This document shows, piece by piece, positions 48,771 through 59,100 of a stretch of 64,000 nucleotides of DNA (its first letter is position 1; every line of letters begins with the position of its first letter). Source of the stretch: Nigrospora sphaerica (Eukaryota; Ascomycota; Sordariomycetes; Amphisphaeriales; Apiosporaceae). Below the pieces are notes generated by a model. That model ran no database searches and was not told the origin of the DNA. It saw nothing but the letters and a program-made list of their open reading frames with translations. Made by a program: the position numbers and the translations under genes. Location: contig JAGVVL010000002.1 of assembly GCA_018287875.1 (NCBI GenBank), positions 5,084,001-5,148,000 on the forward strand, given 5' to 3'.

Positions 48771-49823
48771 ATCCGGGCCCGGTCGAGGGTCATCGGAGGC
48801 ACGGAGCTATGGCGATGGACGGTTCTCGCCACGGCCCTGCAGCTGCGGAACGTTCGTGGGGGGCGGGTGCGAATGCAGGCGGTGCGTACGGCAGGGGAAA
48901 AACAACAAAAGTGCCGCTCGATGCATCACCGAGACACAGCTCGTAAAAGAAGTACTACGATGAAAGCATCATCCAAGCAAGGCAGGTAGCTACATACCTA
49001 GCTAGTACGTATTCGCTAGACAGAAACCCTACCTACCTTGGGCTAGACTAACACGTAGCCGCCGTACGAAGCAGGCACACGTATACGTAGTGCACATTAT
49101 GTACTAATAAGCGCGCATGCCGCCCGAATGAAGACGCTTGCAGTGTGGTTTCCCATGTACGAAAGTCGTCAGCCGGCGGGTTCCAAACCCACATGTCCGA
49201 CATACGGCTCCATCCACTGCTTCCGTACAGCAGCGCCGTGGTTTTGGCCTGCCATTATTATCCTGTTATCCAACCATTCAGGGAAGCCCTGCTGCTTCCA
49301 GGGTAGTACCGTTGCTCCCGTTAGCAAAGCCCACCTTGTTTGTACAGCTATACCTATCTATACGACAACATACACCGGTCGCTTCCATAATGGCACCATT
49401 AGCGCCCCATGTTAGACCTGTAGTATACATCCATCGGTAGTTGGTAGGCACTACTGTAAGAAGTATGGACTTCTCGCGGCCCTGCTGCGCCACGTTAGCG
49501 CGAAGCCACACGGCAAAAGAGATAGCATGTGCACAAGTGCATGCATTCCTCCCACCCCAAGCGTCCGAGTACATACCAACCGAAGCAACCACGCGCATAC
49601 ATCCACGCCCAAGGGAATAGAGTTGCATCCGGTGTCCCGCCTACCAAGCGGAAGACAGACTGAGAATCCGTCTTGGGGTCGTCACCCCACGTTTGCGGCT
49701 CCCCCGCTCGGATGACCTGATTCCTATCTAGCTCGTCTTTCACCTTCCGTCCCCACCTCCATCAACCCTCCCTCCACCCTACTCTGCATCTCCGTCCTAA
49801 ACAAGTACAATCACCAAAACACA
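48771..49823. other. Divergent promoter region, YME2 and EMI1-like
   Basis: About 1 kb between divergent genes, with GTAC/CCTACC-rich short repeats near 48990-49040. No gene is supported. Confidence 0.55.
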
Positions 49824-50708
49824 ATGGGCTGGATGTGGGCTTCCCCCGACGCCTCCGCGGCCTCCCGCGACGGCGACAAAGCCGCGCCGCCGCCGCCGTC
49901 GCCGCCGTCCTCGACGAACAAGCCCGAGTCCGACTACGGCGACCCCGAGATTGCCAAGTTCATGGCCCAGATCCAGAACGAGTTCGGCGGCGGGGCCAGC
50001 GCTCGTCTCTCGTCCGGCCGAGCCGACGGCCCGGCGACGGGGACGACGGCCGGGTCGTCGGCGTCCCGCGGCGAGGGCGCCGGGAAGTCCTCCTCTTCGC
50101 TCTGGGGCTCCATCTGGGGCTCCTCGTCGGCGACGGCGTCCGTGCCGCCCCCAGCGTCCGCCACCCAGCCCGCCTTTTCTCCGTCTCTCTCCACCCCCCG
50201 AGAAGCAGCGGCTACTAACGTGGCTGAAGCACCAGCGCCGGCCGGGGACGCAGCGGCGACGGCGACGGCCGAGTGCCCACCGGCGCTCGATCCGATCTCT
50301 GAGTCGCTTCTGCCCACCACCATGTCGTGCCGCGAGGCCTTCGACGCCGCCTTCTACTGCCAGAGCGTCGGCAGCCAGTTCCACGCCATCTACCGCGCCG
50401 GCACCGTCCGCACCTGCAGCCAGCACTGGGACGACTTCTGGTTCTGCATGCGCACGCGCGCCTATTCGGGCCCCGTCAAGGAGGCCGCCATCCGCGACCA
50501 CTACCGTCGCCGCGAGTGGGCCCGCTACGGCCCCGGCAAGCCCGGCAGCACCGACGTCTGGGAGAGCCGCGAGGAGAAGGTCAAGCCCGGCGAGGCCTTC
50601 CAGGAGCGGTATGAGCCGCCCGACATAAGCGACGAGGAGTGGCGTCTGGCCGAGGTGGAAAGGCGCCGACAGGTACAGGAGGCGCTTGCGAGGGAGCAGC
50701 GGCCGTAG
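49824..50708 (+). CDS. DUF3128 / Emi1-like twin-CX9C protein
   Basis: Single exon of 294 residues. The first 155 residues are low-complexity (Pro, Ser, Ala, Gly); the conserved part is about residues 155-250. Two CX9C motifs are exact: C169-REAFDAAFY-C179 and C198-SQHWDDFWF-C208, the twin-CX9C hairpin of Mia40-imported proteins. The block MSCREAFDAAFYCQ...FWFCMRTRAY matches the DUF3128 family, which includes yeast Emi1 (early meiotic induction). A charged C-terminal helix follows. Emi1 is linked to meiosis and mitochondrial function; the exact role here is unknown. The unusual length comes from the disordered N-terminus. Confidence 0.85.
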   Translation: MGWMWASPDASAASRDGDKAAPPPPSPPSSTNKPESDYGDPEIAKFMAQIQNEFGGGASARLSSGRADGPATGTTAGSSASRGEGAGKSSSSLWGSIWGSSSATASVPPPASATQPAFSPSLSTPREAAATNVAEAPAPAGDAAATATAECPPALDPISESLLPTTMSCREAFDAAFYCQSVGSQFHAIYRAGTVRTCSQHWDDFWFCMRTRAYSGPVKEAAIRDHYRRREWARYGPGKPGSTDVWESREEKVKPGEAFQERYEPPDISDEEWRLAEVERRRQVQEALAREQRP

Positions 50709-51793
50709 CCCCAGCGTTACATGCACCAGGTAGTTGGTCCCCGCCGACGGACCGCCACGAACACGTGCCGATTGACTCTGATGTGGACTTCATCTTTCTG
50801 TACTATATTTGATATCTTGATACCCCGCTATCCCAGTGGCATGAACATGACGCTGCCTTGCCCCCAGCAACTCTCCAGTCTGATCTTCACGCGCTTCCAG
50901 TTCGTATCCTTTATCCCCAGCCGCGCGGGGGTTCGTAATGGTAGAGAAGCAACCGGCCCCGTCCCTTGCCAATGGGACCCCGATCCACGGACAGGGAGAC
51001 GTTTGAACTCGTGACCTAAAAGCCCAGCATGCTCTCTCTCCCGCGGAAGAAGTCGTCACTTGCCCATCATATTCTCGACTTCCCATACCAGTCCGCATGC
51101 ATGTAACGCAGCGAAGCGTATGGCCGTAGACTCCCGCGACAGCCAAACTCAAGGGGCCCTGATACCAGGTATATGTAAGCAGCACTGTTAGAGCCTCGCT
51201 GTATAATTAGACCTGACGGGACCAGGCGGCACCTCCATCTGTAATATCGATTGGGTGAAGAATATGAAGGGTATAAAAAACTGATCGCCCGTCAGCTAGA
51301 GCTGCTCGACCCGGTCAGAGAATAACGGGTGGCTCGCTGTGCATGTGTGACAAGTCCGAGGTGAAAGCAGAGGAGACGGAGACAAAGCAGGTTGGATCTG
51401 GCCCCGAAGCAGGCCGTCAAGTCCGCAGAGTGAATTCGAGGACGAATCGTCATGATGAGACGACTTTGGAGCCAGCGCCTCTCGTGAGATGCCTGGAGTA
51501 CAGGTGCAATGCATTTGCCCCTTTTCCCTCCCCGCCCACACAATCGTCCAGCCAAGTACACGAAGCCTTGGTGCCTCGGTCGCGCAGACGGTACGGGTGA
51601 ATTCAGGGGGGTAAATATGTCTAGTCGCGGTGTGGTACAACGCGCGCAAGGGCAAAGACCCAGCGCCTTGAGGAGCGCCGAGACAACAATGGCTAAACTG
51701 ACACGCGCGGCCGTCATAATGCGATCGGGTGGTATCATAGACATGACAAGGAATCCGCCAACGCCGACGTGATTAGGGGTTTTCCTACATCTC
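50709..51793. other. Convergent intergenic region
   Basis: About 1.1 kb between EMI1-like (+) and MIF2 (-). A tRNA-like T-arm was considered near 50995-51025 and rejected. No gene is supported. Confidence 0.5.
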
Positions 51794-54018
51794 CTAGCCA
51801 TCCGACTCGGTTGCTGCCGCCACCTCGCAGCCCTGAGCAAAAAAGAGTCGCGCCGGTCGATCCGTGTTGTTTTCGATACTGTAGTGGTTACCTGGAAGAA
51901 GCCGTCGTCAGTTCATGAGCCCGGGACCAAAGAGGGGGGGGGGGGCAGCAGCGGTGGCTTACCTCTCGGCACAAACCACTGGCCGCCCTTTCCGATGCGG
52001 AACGTGGTGCCAGCCACAGTCACCTGGACGGTGCCATAGTGAACAAAGAAGACCATCTGCATCTTGCGTGCACTCTTAGGCTTCTTTTCGGAACGGGGTG
52101 GCAGATCCACCAAGCCCGAGCCAAAGAAGGGCAGCGTCATGGTCTTGGCGAAGCGGAATGTGGCATCCTTGATGTCCTTCATCTGGATGGCGGCCTGGGA
52201 TATGGCCAGCTCCTCCTCGATGACCTCGACCTGCTCGTCGCCCTCGGGCGGCTCGTGTTCATACTGCGGGTACCAGTAGATACATTCGCCCGTGATGCGC
52301 CCGGGATGATCTTCCCAGTCCGAACGGTCCTCGTCCTCCTCGTCCTCCTCCACCAGCCGAGACCGGCGCTTGGGTCTGCCGGGCCGACTAGGTCGGGCAG
52401 ACCGTTTGCGCTTGGGCTCGTCCTGGTGCGGCTCGACGCGGACGACCGACTTGATGGTGGCCAACTTGATGCGACGGCCGCCCTTGTCCTCTATAGTTTC
52501 CTCGTTGTCCTCGTCGTACTCGTACCGCTCGCCCTTCCAGAACTCGAGTGGCCTGGCCGATATACGGCCTGAGCGTGTCGTGCGCAGGATGCCGTCACTG
52601 ACTTCTTCGCGCCTCATGATCTGCAGGCCCCTGGCTTTGGGCATGGGCGGACGCGGGACCACGGCGGGTGAAGCCGCACCCACGCCAGAAGATTTACGCT
52701 TCCGGCCCGGCTTTCCTTTGGCTGCCGGTGCAGGCGTCTTGGCCGGCGGAACCGGAGCGGGCTTTTCCGTTTTCTCCTTTCGCGGCCGCTTGGGCTCTTT
52801 CTCCGGGGCGGAGCCACTTTCTTCATTCCCCTCTTCCCCAGAGGCGTTCCGGTCCGGCCTGGGACGCTTCGACGAGCTGGCCACCGGTTTGGGCGCCACT
52901 GCCGCAGCAGCAGCGGCGGATTTTGGCGGCCGTCCGGCCCTCTTTTTAGTGGGTTCAGGTTCATCACCTGGCTCAGTGGCAGCGTCGCCCGCTTGTGCTG
53001 TAGGGGCATGCTGACTCTTCGGCTTGCGGCCTCGCTTCTTGGGTTGCTGGACTTCGGCCACGGGGGGCTCTTCCTCTTCCTCCTCCGCTTCGTCCACATC
53101 AGGCTCTCCATCCACCTCGGCTTCTTGCTCCGGCTCCTCCGCGGGAGGAGAGTCCATCTCATCGTGGCCGACGCTGAGAACCTGCATGGATTCTTCGTCG
53201 TCTTCTTCGTCTTCTTCCTCGTCTTCTTCTTCGTCTTCTTCTTCGTCTTCTTCGTCTTCTTCTTGTCCATCGTCACTCTCGTCTCGGGCGGCGTTCTGCT
53301 GCTTCGGGGGTTCTGGACGGGGAAAGTCATCGTCTTCGTCCTCTGAAGAGGGGAGTCGGTTGGGCTTGCGGCCCTGCGAAGCCGTGTTCCTACCCTCGGC
53401 ATCTCCATTGGTAGTGGGTTTCAAGTTCGTCTCCTTAGTAAAGTCCAGGCGGCGCTTAACCGGCCTGGAGGGGCTAGGGGATCGGGCCGGCGCGGCGGCG
53501 ACGCGCGACGGCGACGAAAGAATGAGTGCGTTGTGCCGCGCGGGCGAGTTGAGGCTCGTCTTGACGGGCGATCGGGCTCGGGGGATGGAGAGGCGGCTCT
53601 TAGCATTCCTCATTCGAGCCACGGTAGCCGGCCCCAAGGTCGACTCTGTGGCAGGCAGGTTAGCGGCACGGACCGATGTGTTCTGGCAGCGGCGCAAGTT
53701 ACCATCATCGATCTCCATGTCCTGCTCGTCCTCCGAAGGGCTACTGTGACGTCCATTGGCGGTGCCGTTAGGCTGTTCCGTCTTTTCGGGCGACGAAAAC
53801 AAATTGTCGGCGGGCTCCATGCCGTACTCGTCGCGCTCGCCCGTGTCGACCAGCGTCACGCCCGTTTTCCTGTCGCGTATCAGCCGGCCTGGGCTGCGGT
53901 AATCGGCGCGTCGCGGCAGTGCTCACCTTCCCTGTACGCCCAGCTCGTACATCCTGCCTTCGTTTTGTGACGTCGACTGGGTGTTGCGCCTCGGCGCCGT
54001 GACCGGTCGCGGTGCCAT
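51794..54018 (-). CDS. MIF2: Mif2/CENP-C inner kinetochore protein
   Basis: Binds centromeric CENP-A nucleosomes and links them to the outer kinetochore. Exons on the minus strand are 54018-53927, 53869-51963 and 51891-51794, giving 698 residues. The N-terminus MAPRPVTAPRRNTQ...MYELGVQGRKTGVTLVDTG, rebuilt over intron 1, is the Mif2 N-terminal signature for outer kinetochore binding. The middle is long, Glu/Lys-rich and disordered, with an Asp/Glu run encoded near 53200-53270. The CENP-C motif is near residue 455 (RTTRSGRISARPLEFWKGER). The C-terminal cupin dimerisation domain runs from IYWYPQYEHEPP to the end and is completed by exon 3 (GNHYSIENNTDRPARLFFAQ). All three hallmarks are intact. 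Confidence 0.96.
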
Positions 54019-55194
54019 GGTGACAGGCGCGTTCAATCAACTGCACTTTGGTCGCGCCGTGGGGTGGAGCGGATAGATGCGCTGGCGCCAATGCCAAATG
54101 CCAAATGCCAGCGGGCGTTGGTATGGGCGGCGGTGGTGATGGCTGCACGCGGGTGCTGGACCGGCAAGATTGACAACGCGGTGCTCCGTGTGGCCTCGAC
54201 GCGCGTGGAGGTCCGGGACGCCGAAGTTCGTGGCGGATGTGGTGGGGAAGGAAGGCGGCTTGGGGTCGGTCCATTGCGGGAAGCGGTGCTGTCTTTTGTT
54301 TATCTCATCGCTTTTTGGGGCATAGGCGGATAAAAGGGGGGCAGATTTCCACCATCGACCCCAGCGCTGCAGGGGTTACTTGCTCACATCAGTCATGTAC
54401 TTGTTCTCCCAGCTGCAAGAAAGTACTACACAACGCGCCTTGGAAAAAGAGGCTCACCCGGCGCAACAAAAGCGCCCTATAGGCCACACGTGCAGGGTCG
54501 GCCTTGCTTTAGGTGTTTGCCTTATTGGGAGGCCATTGAAGGGTTCAAGGTTACCGGGCAGGTGGGACTATCCACGTGTCAGTGCACGTCCCGCCGGGGC
54601 ATTTTGAATGGAAGCAACGACAGGTACAATGGTGAATGCATACGGGATGGGAGCAAAGGCGCTGCTGATGGGGATGAAGGCAACTGTGCTACAGAAGCGC
54701 CAGCGGAGTGATGGTTACATGTAGACCTGGGGCACACTGAATCCCTCCCCTACTGTTGTATCAACTGCATTGATCCGTCCATCCATTCGTCCCTGCCTCA
54801 TCACATGAGCTAAGTACATCACCCATAAGGCGGACCAGGGCCTATTGGATCGTCTTGTGTGTGAACAGACCCGGCAACGGCGGGCCTTTGACGCGCTCGG
54901 CCGCCGCGGCGCGTCTTTCGCCAGAAAACCACTTTACGCGGAAATAGATAAACCGGGCTGCATCGACATGCCCGCAGCCATAGACGAACAACACACACAC
55001 ACACACACACACATGCACACACACTTAGCCGAAGATACAATTGGCCATAGCAAGCGCCCAGTTGAAAAACGAGAAAGACAGTGAGATACACGAGAGACGG
55101 AAGCCTTGGGGAAAAAAGGACGACAGTGAATATATTCTGCTGCGCGCATCGATTCCTCGCCCGCTGGCCCCCGAGCCGCCAACCTCGCCGAAAT
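54019..55194. other. Divergent promoter region, MIF2 and RNH201
   Basis: Includes a CA microsatellite at 54989-55024. No gene is supported. Confidence 0.55.
54989..55024. repeat. (CA)n microsatellite
   Basis: About 16 CA units with one TG interruption, 170 bp upstream of the RNH201 ATG. Confidence 0.85.
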
Positions 55195-56241
55195 ATGGAC
55201 GATTTTGCCATGGCCGACGAGGTCGCCAACATCGCCCTCGAGACACCCGCCTCCGGCGTTTTCCTGCCGCCGTCGATCGACCGTGACGCCCTCCTGGCGG
55301 GCGAGTCTTACTCGCACTACTCGCCGGTGCCGGCGGCATTACGAGCGCCGGGCGGCGGCGCGGCGGCGGCGGCGCCGCCGTGCTGCCTGGGCGTCGACGA
55401 GGCCGGCCGGGGCCCCGTGCTGGGGCCAATGGTGTACGGCGTCTTCTACCTGCCGCTCCCGCTTTCGGACCCGCTACTCAAGGCGGCGCACCACTTTGAC
55501 GACTCCAAGGTGCTGACGCCCGCCGTGCGCTCGCGCCTCATGGAGGCGCTCTGCACCCCGGCCTCGGACCTCCACGCGAGCTGCGGCTGGGCCGTGACCA
55601 GCCTCAGCGCCCGCGACATCGGCGCCAACATGCTGAAGCCGACGGCCGTCTACAACCTTAACGCCCAGGCCATGGACGCCACCGTCGCCCTCATCGAGGG
55701 CGTCTTGGCCCGGGGCGTCAACCTCCACGAGATCTACGTCGATACCATCGGCCAGCCCGCCACCTACCAGAAGCGCCTGGAGCGCGTCTTCCCCACCATC
55801 AAAATCACCGTCGCCAAAAAGGCCGACAGCCTGTACCCCTGCGTGAGTGCTGCGAGTGTATGCGCCAAGGTTACGCGAGATGCCGCCCTCGAGGTTTTAT
55901 ACGAGCACCGGGCGGCAGATGGCGGCGCATCCGCCTCGGAAAGGGGGGACAAGGAGGGAATGGCTTGGGGCTCGGGCTACCCCTCCGATGCGAGATGCGT
56001 CACTTGGTTAAAACAAAACATGCACCCCGTCTTCGGCTGGGGGCCCGAATGCCGCTTTAGCTGGGGAACGGCCAAAGATATGCTCGATTCCAAGGGCGGT
56101 GTCAAGATGGAGTGGCCATTGGATGAGGACGACGAAGGAACAACCCGCTTAACCGACTTCTTTGTCGACAGTACCAAAGAGAAGGACTCGGATGAGCTCG
56201 GGACTTGGTTCGGGACACCGGCCGGGCTCGACACTTTTTGA
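55195..56241 (+). CDS. RNH201: Ribonuclease H2 catalytic subunit A
   Basis: Type 2 RNase H that cuts RNA in RNA-DNA hybrids and removes single ribonucleotides from nuclear DNA. Single exon of 348 residues from the ATG at 55195 (MDDFAMADEVANIALE). The frame is open further upstream, but this ATG fits the family N-terminus. The active-site block GVDEAGRGPVLGP contains Asp68 and Glu69; HFDDSKVL and YVDTIG supply the further metal-binding acids. CVSAASVCAKVTRDAAL and GSGYPSD are typical of the eukaryotic enzyme, as is WGTAKDMLD. The C-terminal tail resembles a PIP box (TRLTDFF), a PCNA-binding motif. It converges with SEY1 with only 167 bp between stop codons. Confidence 0.96.
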   Translation: MDDFAMADEVANIALETPASGVFLPPSIDRDALLAGESYSHYSPVPAALRAPGGGAAAAAPPCCLGVDEAGRGPVLGPMVYGVFYLPLPLSDPLLKAAHHFDDSKVLTPAVRSRLMEALCTPASDLHASCGWAVTSLSARDIGANMLKPTAVYNLNAQAMDATVALIEGVLARGVNLHEIYVDTIGQPATYQKRLERVFPTIKITVAKKADSLYPCVSAASVCAKVTRDAALEVLYEHRAADGGASASERGDKEGMAWGSGYPSDARCVTWLKQNMHPVFGWGPECRFSWGTAKDMLDSKGGVKMEWPLDEDDEGTTRLTDFFVDSTKEKDSDELGTWFGTPAGLDTF

Positions 56242-56408
56242 CGGGGCGAAATACGCTCACAAGCAGAAGCTACCAAGAAGCCACCACCCAAATCTACTTG
56301 AATGCCGAGGCCCAGTACGGGACTGTCGCCTCAGACTCGGAGACAACCTGGATGAACATGTACACTATCCTGTATCTTCCCGTCTGTCCGCTGTATCATT
56401 TTGTGCCA

Positions 56409-59100
56409 TCAGAAATCGTCATCGTCGTTCTCGGCAGCCCGCGACGCCTTCTTGCCCCGGCTGTCCAACGTGTCCATGCTGATCGAGTCGCTGTCGCGCG
56501 ACCGTGCCGGCATGTTGATGGCCTGGCGGGCCGTTTCGTTGTTCTCGAGGAAGTCGCGAAGCTTCGCCTTCCCGATGTCCATACCCTGGCCCCAGGCAGC
56601 GTTGCTCATCTGCATGATGGGGCCCAGCATGTTCAGGCTGTAAGCGACGTAGGTGCCGCCAGCAAACAGGATGAGCAGCACGAAGAGAAGCGGATTGCGA
56701 ACGACTACAGAACGTTAGCAGGAGCGGAACCCTCAGAGACATTGTGGGTAACCAACCTGTGAGCAGCTCGTTCCACCCGAGCGCCAGGAGAATGCCGTAA
56801 AAGTACAGAGGCACCTGGGAGACGCCGCCGATGGCACTTCGCTTGGCTTCCACGTAGACTCCATCGGCAGTCTTCTTGAACCTGACAACCAGGTCTTGCC
56901 GTTTGCCCTCGCTGAGGATTGTCATTTCCTCCTCGAGGCTCTTGCCGTCTTCCTCGTCCACTCCGCCGATGGGGGTCAAGTCATCCTCGTCTTCGGCCTC
57001 GGCACTCGAGGGCTGGTGCCCCACGAAGGCAGGCAGATCCGGCGGCGCACCCGTCGCCGACAACCGGAACTTCGACAGCAGCGGGATGAGAGTCAGCGTC
57101 GATTCGCGGGCTTTGGTGTAGATGCCCTCAATGTCGTCACCCGGTCGCCATATGCGGGGAACACCGGCATCGTCGTACCGGAACTTGTCCTCGAAGTTCT
57201 CCCGGAGCTTGAGCAAGATGTTGCCTTCCATGACCTCCTCATCAATGCGCTCCCGGAGGGCAACCCAGCTCTTGCGCCGCAGGCGCCAGAGACCGACCTT
57301 GACTTCATCCTCATTGGCCTCGAAGCTCTTGGCTCGGTCCGTGAAGCGAACCTCGGCTTCTTCAACAATGGACACGAAGAGCTTCCAAATGCGATCCCAC
57401 AGATCCTTCTCGGTGGGCGGCTTCTCGCCGTCCTCAGGAGCACCGGCGCCTCCCCGACCGGAACCCAACTTGTTGAACTCGAGGCCAACTGAGTCGCCAA
57501 GGCGTGATTTGACCCAACGCTCAACCCGGGTAGCAAGCCGGCGCATCTCCTCCTTTCTCAACTTGGCGCTGACATCATCCAGCTCCTTTTCAAACAAATC
57601 GAACTGCGGCCTGAAGTCCGTCCACGGCACGTCTTCAATGGCCAAGCTTTGTGCCTCCCTGGCGAAGTCTTTCAGGGTCTTGATCTTTTCAGCAGTCACA
57701 ATTTCGGCGAATTCGTACGCGCCACCGGACTTCTGGCCCGTCTTCACGGCAGCCGAGACGGCGTCGGTAAAGGCAGTAACGCCGGATTTGTGAGCGGCTG
57801 AGAGCTGTCCGTGGTAAAGGGCCTTCAAGCGTTGGTCGATCTTGTGCTCGAGCTCCGTCTGCTTGCGCTTGTAGACACCCTTATGGTATCGGCTTGCCGA
57901 AGTCTCAAAGGTTTTGAGAGCTTTGGTACGGGCGGTGCTTCCAGAAGCGCCCAGCTTGGGCAGTACAAAAGCCTTGCCTACCCGGGCCGCTTCCGCCTGC
58001 TTTTCCTCCAGGGGGGAGATGACCTCGTCGAAGGCCACGAGACATTCCCGCGAAATCTCGTCGCAGCGGAACTGGGCAAGCAACTCTTGCTGCGTCGGCA
58101 AATCGAGGTCTTTGTTGTTGACGATTTGGTCCCACACACCCTCGGCGTAGATAGAGAAGCCATCGGCGGGGATCCGCCTGTGGTACTCGGGCAGGAAAAC
58201 ACCACCTTCGAGTTCCTGCTCGCCGTGCTCGCCTTGTGTCTTCCCAGTCCGGCTGCCCACGACGAATCGCCGGCCCAGCTTGCCGACCTCGTCGACGAAC
58301 TTTTCGGGCTGTAGGATTTTATGAGGCAGGGCGGAGAAGGCAAAATCGAAATAATCCTCGATCCGCGAGTTTTCGAGGCCTTGCGGCTTGGAGATGGTAG
58401 ACCAAAGCTTGCCCAGGTCTTGAATCAGCGTGTTTCGAAGGTTGGCGAGCGGCGTGTTGCCAATGTGGTCGCGAATGACGAAAAACAGCAGGGACCTGGG
58501 AGTGGACTGCTTGTCCTTGAGGAAAAGCTGCATGTTGACTTCAAAAACGGTCTTCAGGAGGCCCATGTTGGCTCCCTGGTAGAGGCCGACCTGGTGTTCC
58601 CAAATGTTGACGATCAGGACTTCGCTAGTGGCCAAGGCGAACAAGGCGCTTTTTCTTTCAAAGTCTTGGTCCTCGCCGCGCTCGCGGCCGTCTGTGCCCT
58701 CGACATCCATAACGAGAACATTGTCGGCCATGGAGCCGACTTTGTTCTTTGCCATCCATATGCCCTTGGTCGTCTGGCGGCGTTCCGTCTCGGACATGAC
58801 GTTGAAGTCGGTGCCGAAGAGGTGGTTGAGCAGCGTCGACTTGCCCGTGGACTGGGAGCCAAAGACGGAAATCAGGTGGTAGTTGAAGCCGGCATCGGCC
58901 ACGTCGGTGACCTCGAGATACTGGTTGAGGTGGGAACTGGAGCCGAGGCGGCCTGGTTAACACGCGTCCTGGCGCATCGGGGCAGCCGAGCAGAGGCAGG
59001 GAACGTACTTGAACTCCTTGTCCCCATCGATCACCTGGACGCCGTGCTCATAGTGAGCCTTGGACGGCTCATCGCCGACGGAGGAGAAGTGGCCGTTCAT
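56409..59100 (-). CDS. SEY1: Sey1, atlastin-like GTPase for ER membrane fusion
   Basis: Dynamin-superfamily GTPase (RHD3/Sey1) that mediates homotypic ER fusion. Exons on the minus strand are 59100-59009, 58936-56757 and 56704-56409, giving 855 residues, normal for the family. Intron 1 must use the acceptor at 58937-58938 to restore [16 protein letters not shown]; a nearer upstream AG would shift frame. P-loop [17 protein letters not shown] lies near residue 50, with [21 protein letters not shown] and the nucleotide-base motif VIRDHI after it. A long helical middle domain follows. Two adjacent membrane segments near the C-terminus ([17 protein letters not shown] and [20 protein letters not shown]) form the hairpin; intron 2 separates them. 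The tail ends in an acidic DDDDF. Confidence 0.97.

Noticed and set aside
50990..51045. Possible tRNA on the minus strand (GAGTTCAAAC B-box-like string)
   Set aside because: The T-stem does not pair, no anticodon stem of five pairs can be drawn and the A box is poor.
58954..58960. Alternative acceptor for SEY1 intron 1 (GTTAACCAG)
   Set aside because: It would shift the frame; GTTAAC serves better as branch point and the acceptor at 58937-58938 restores the conserved sequence.
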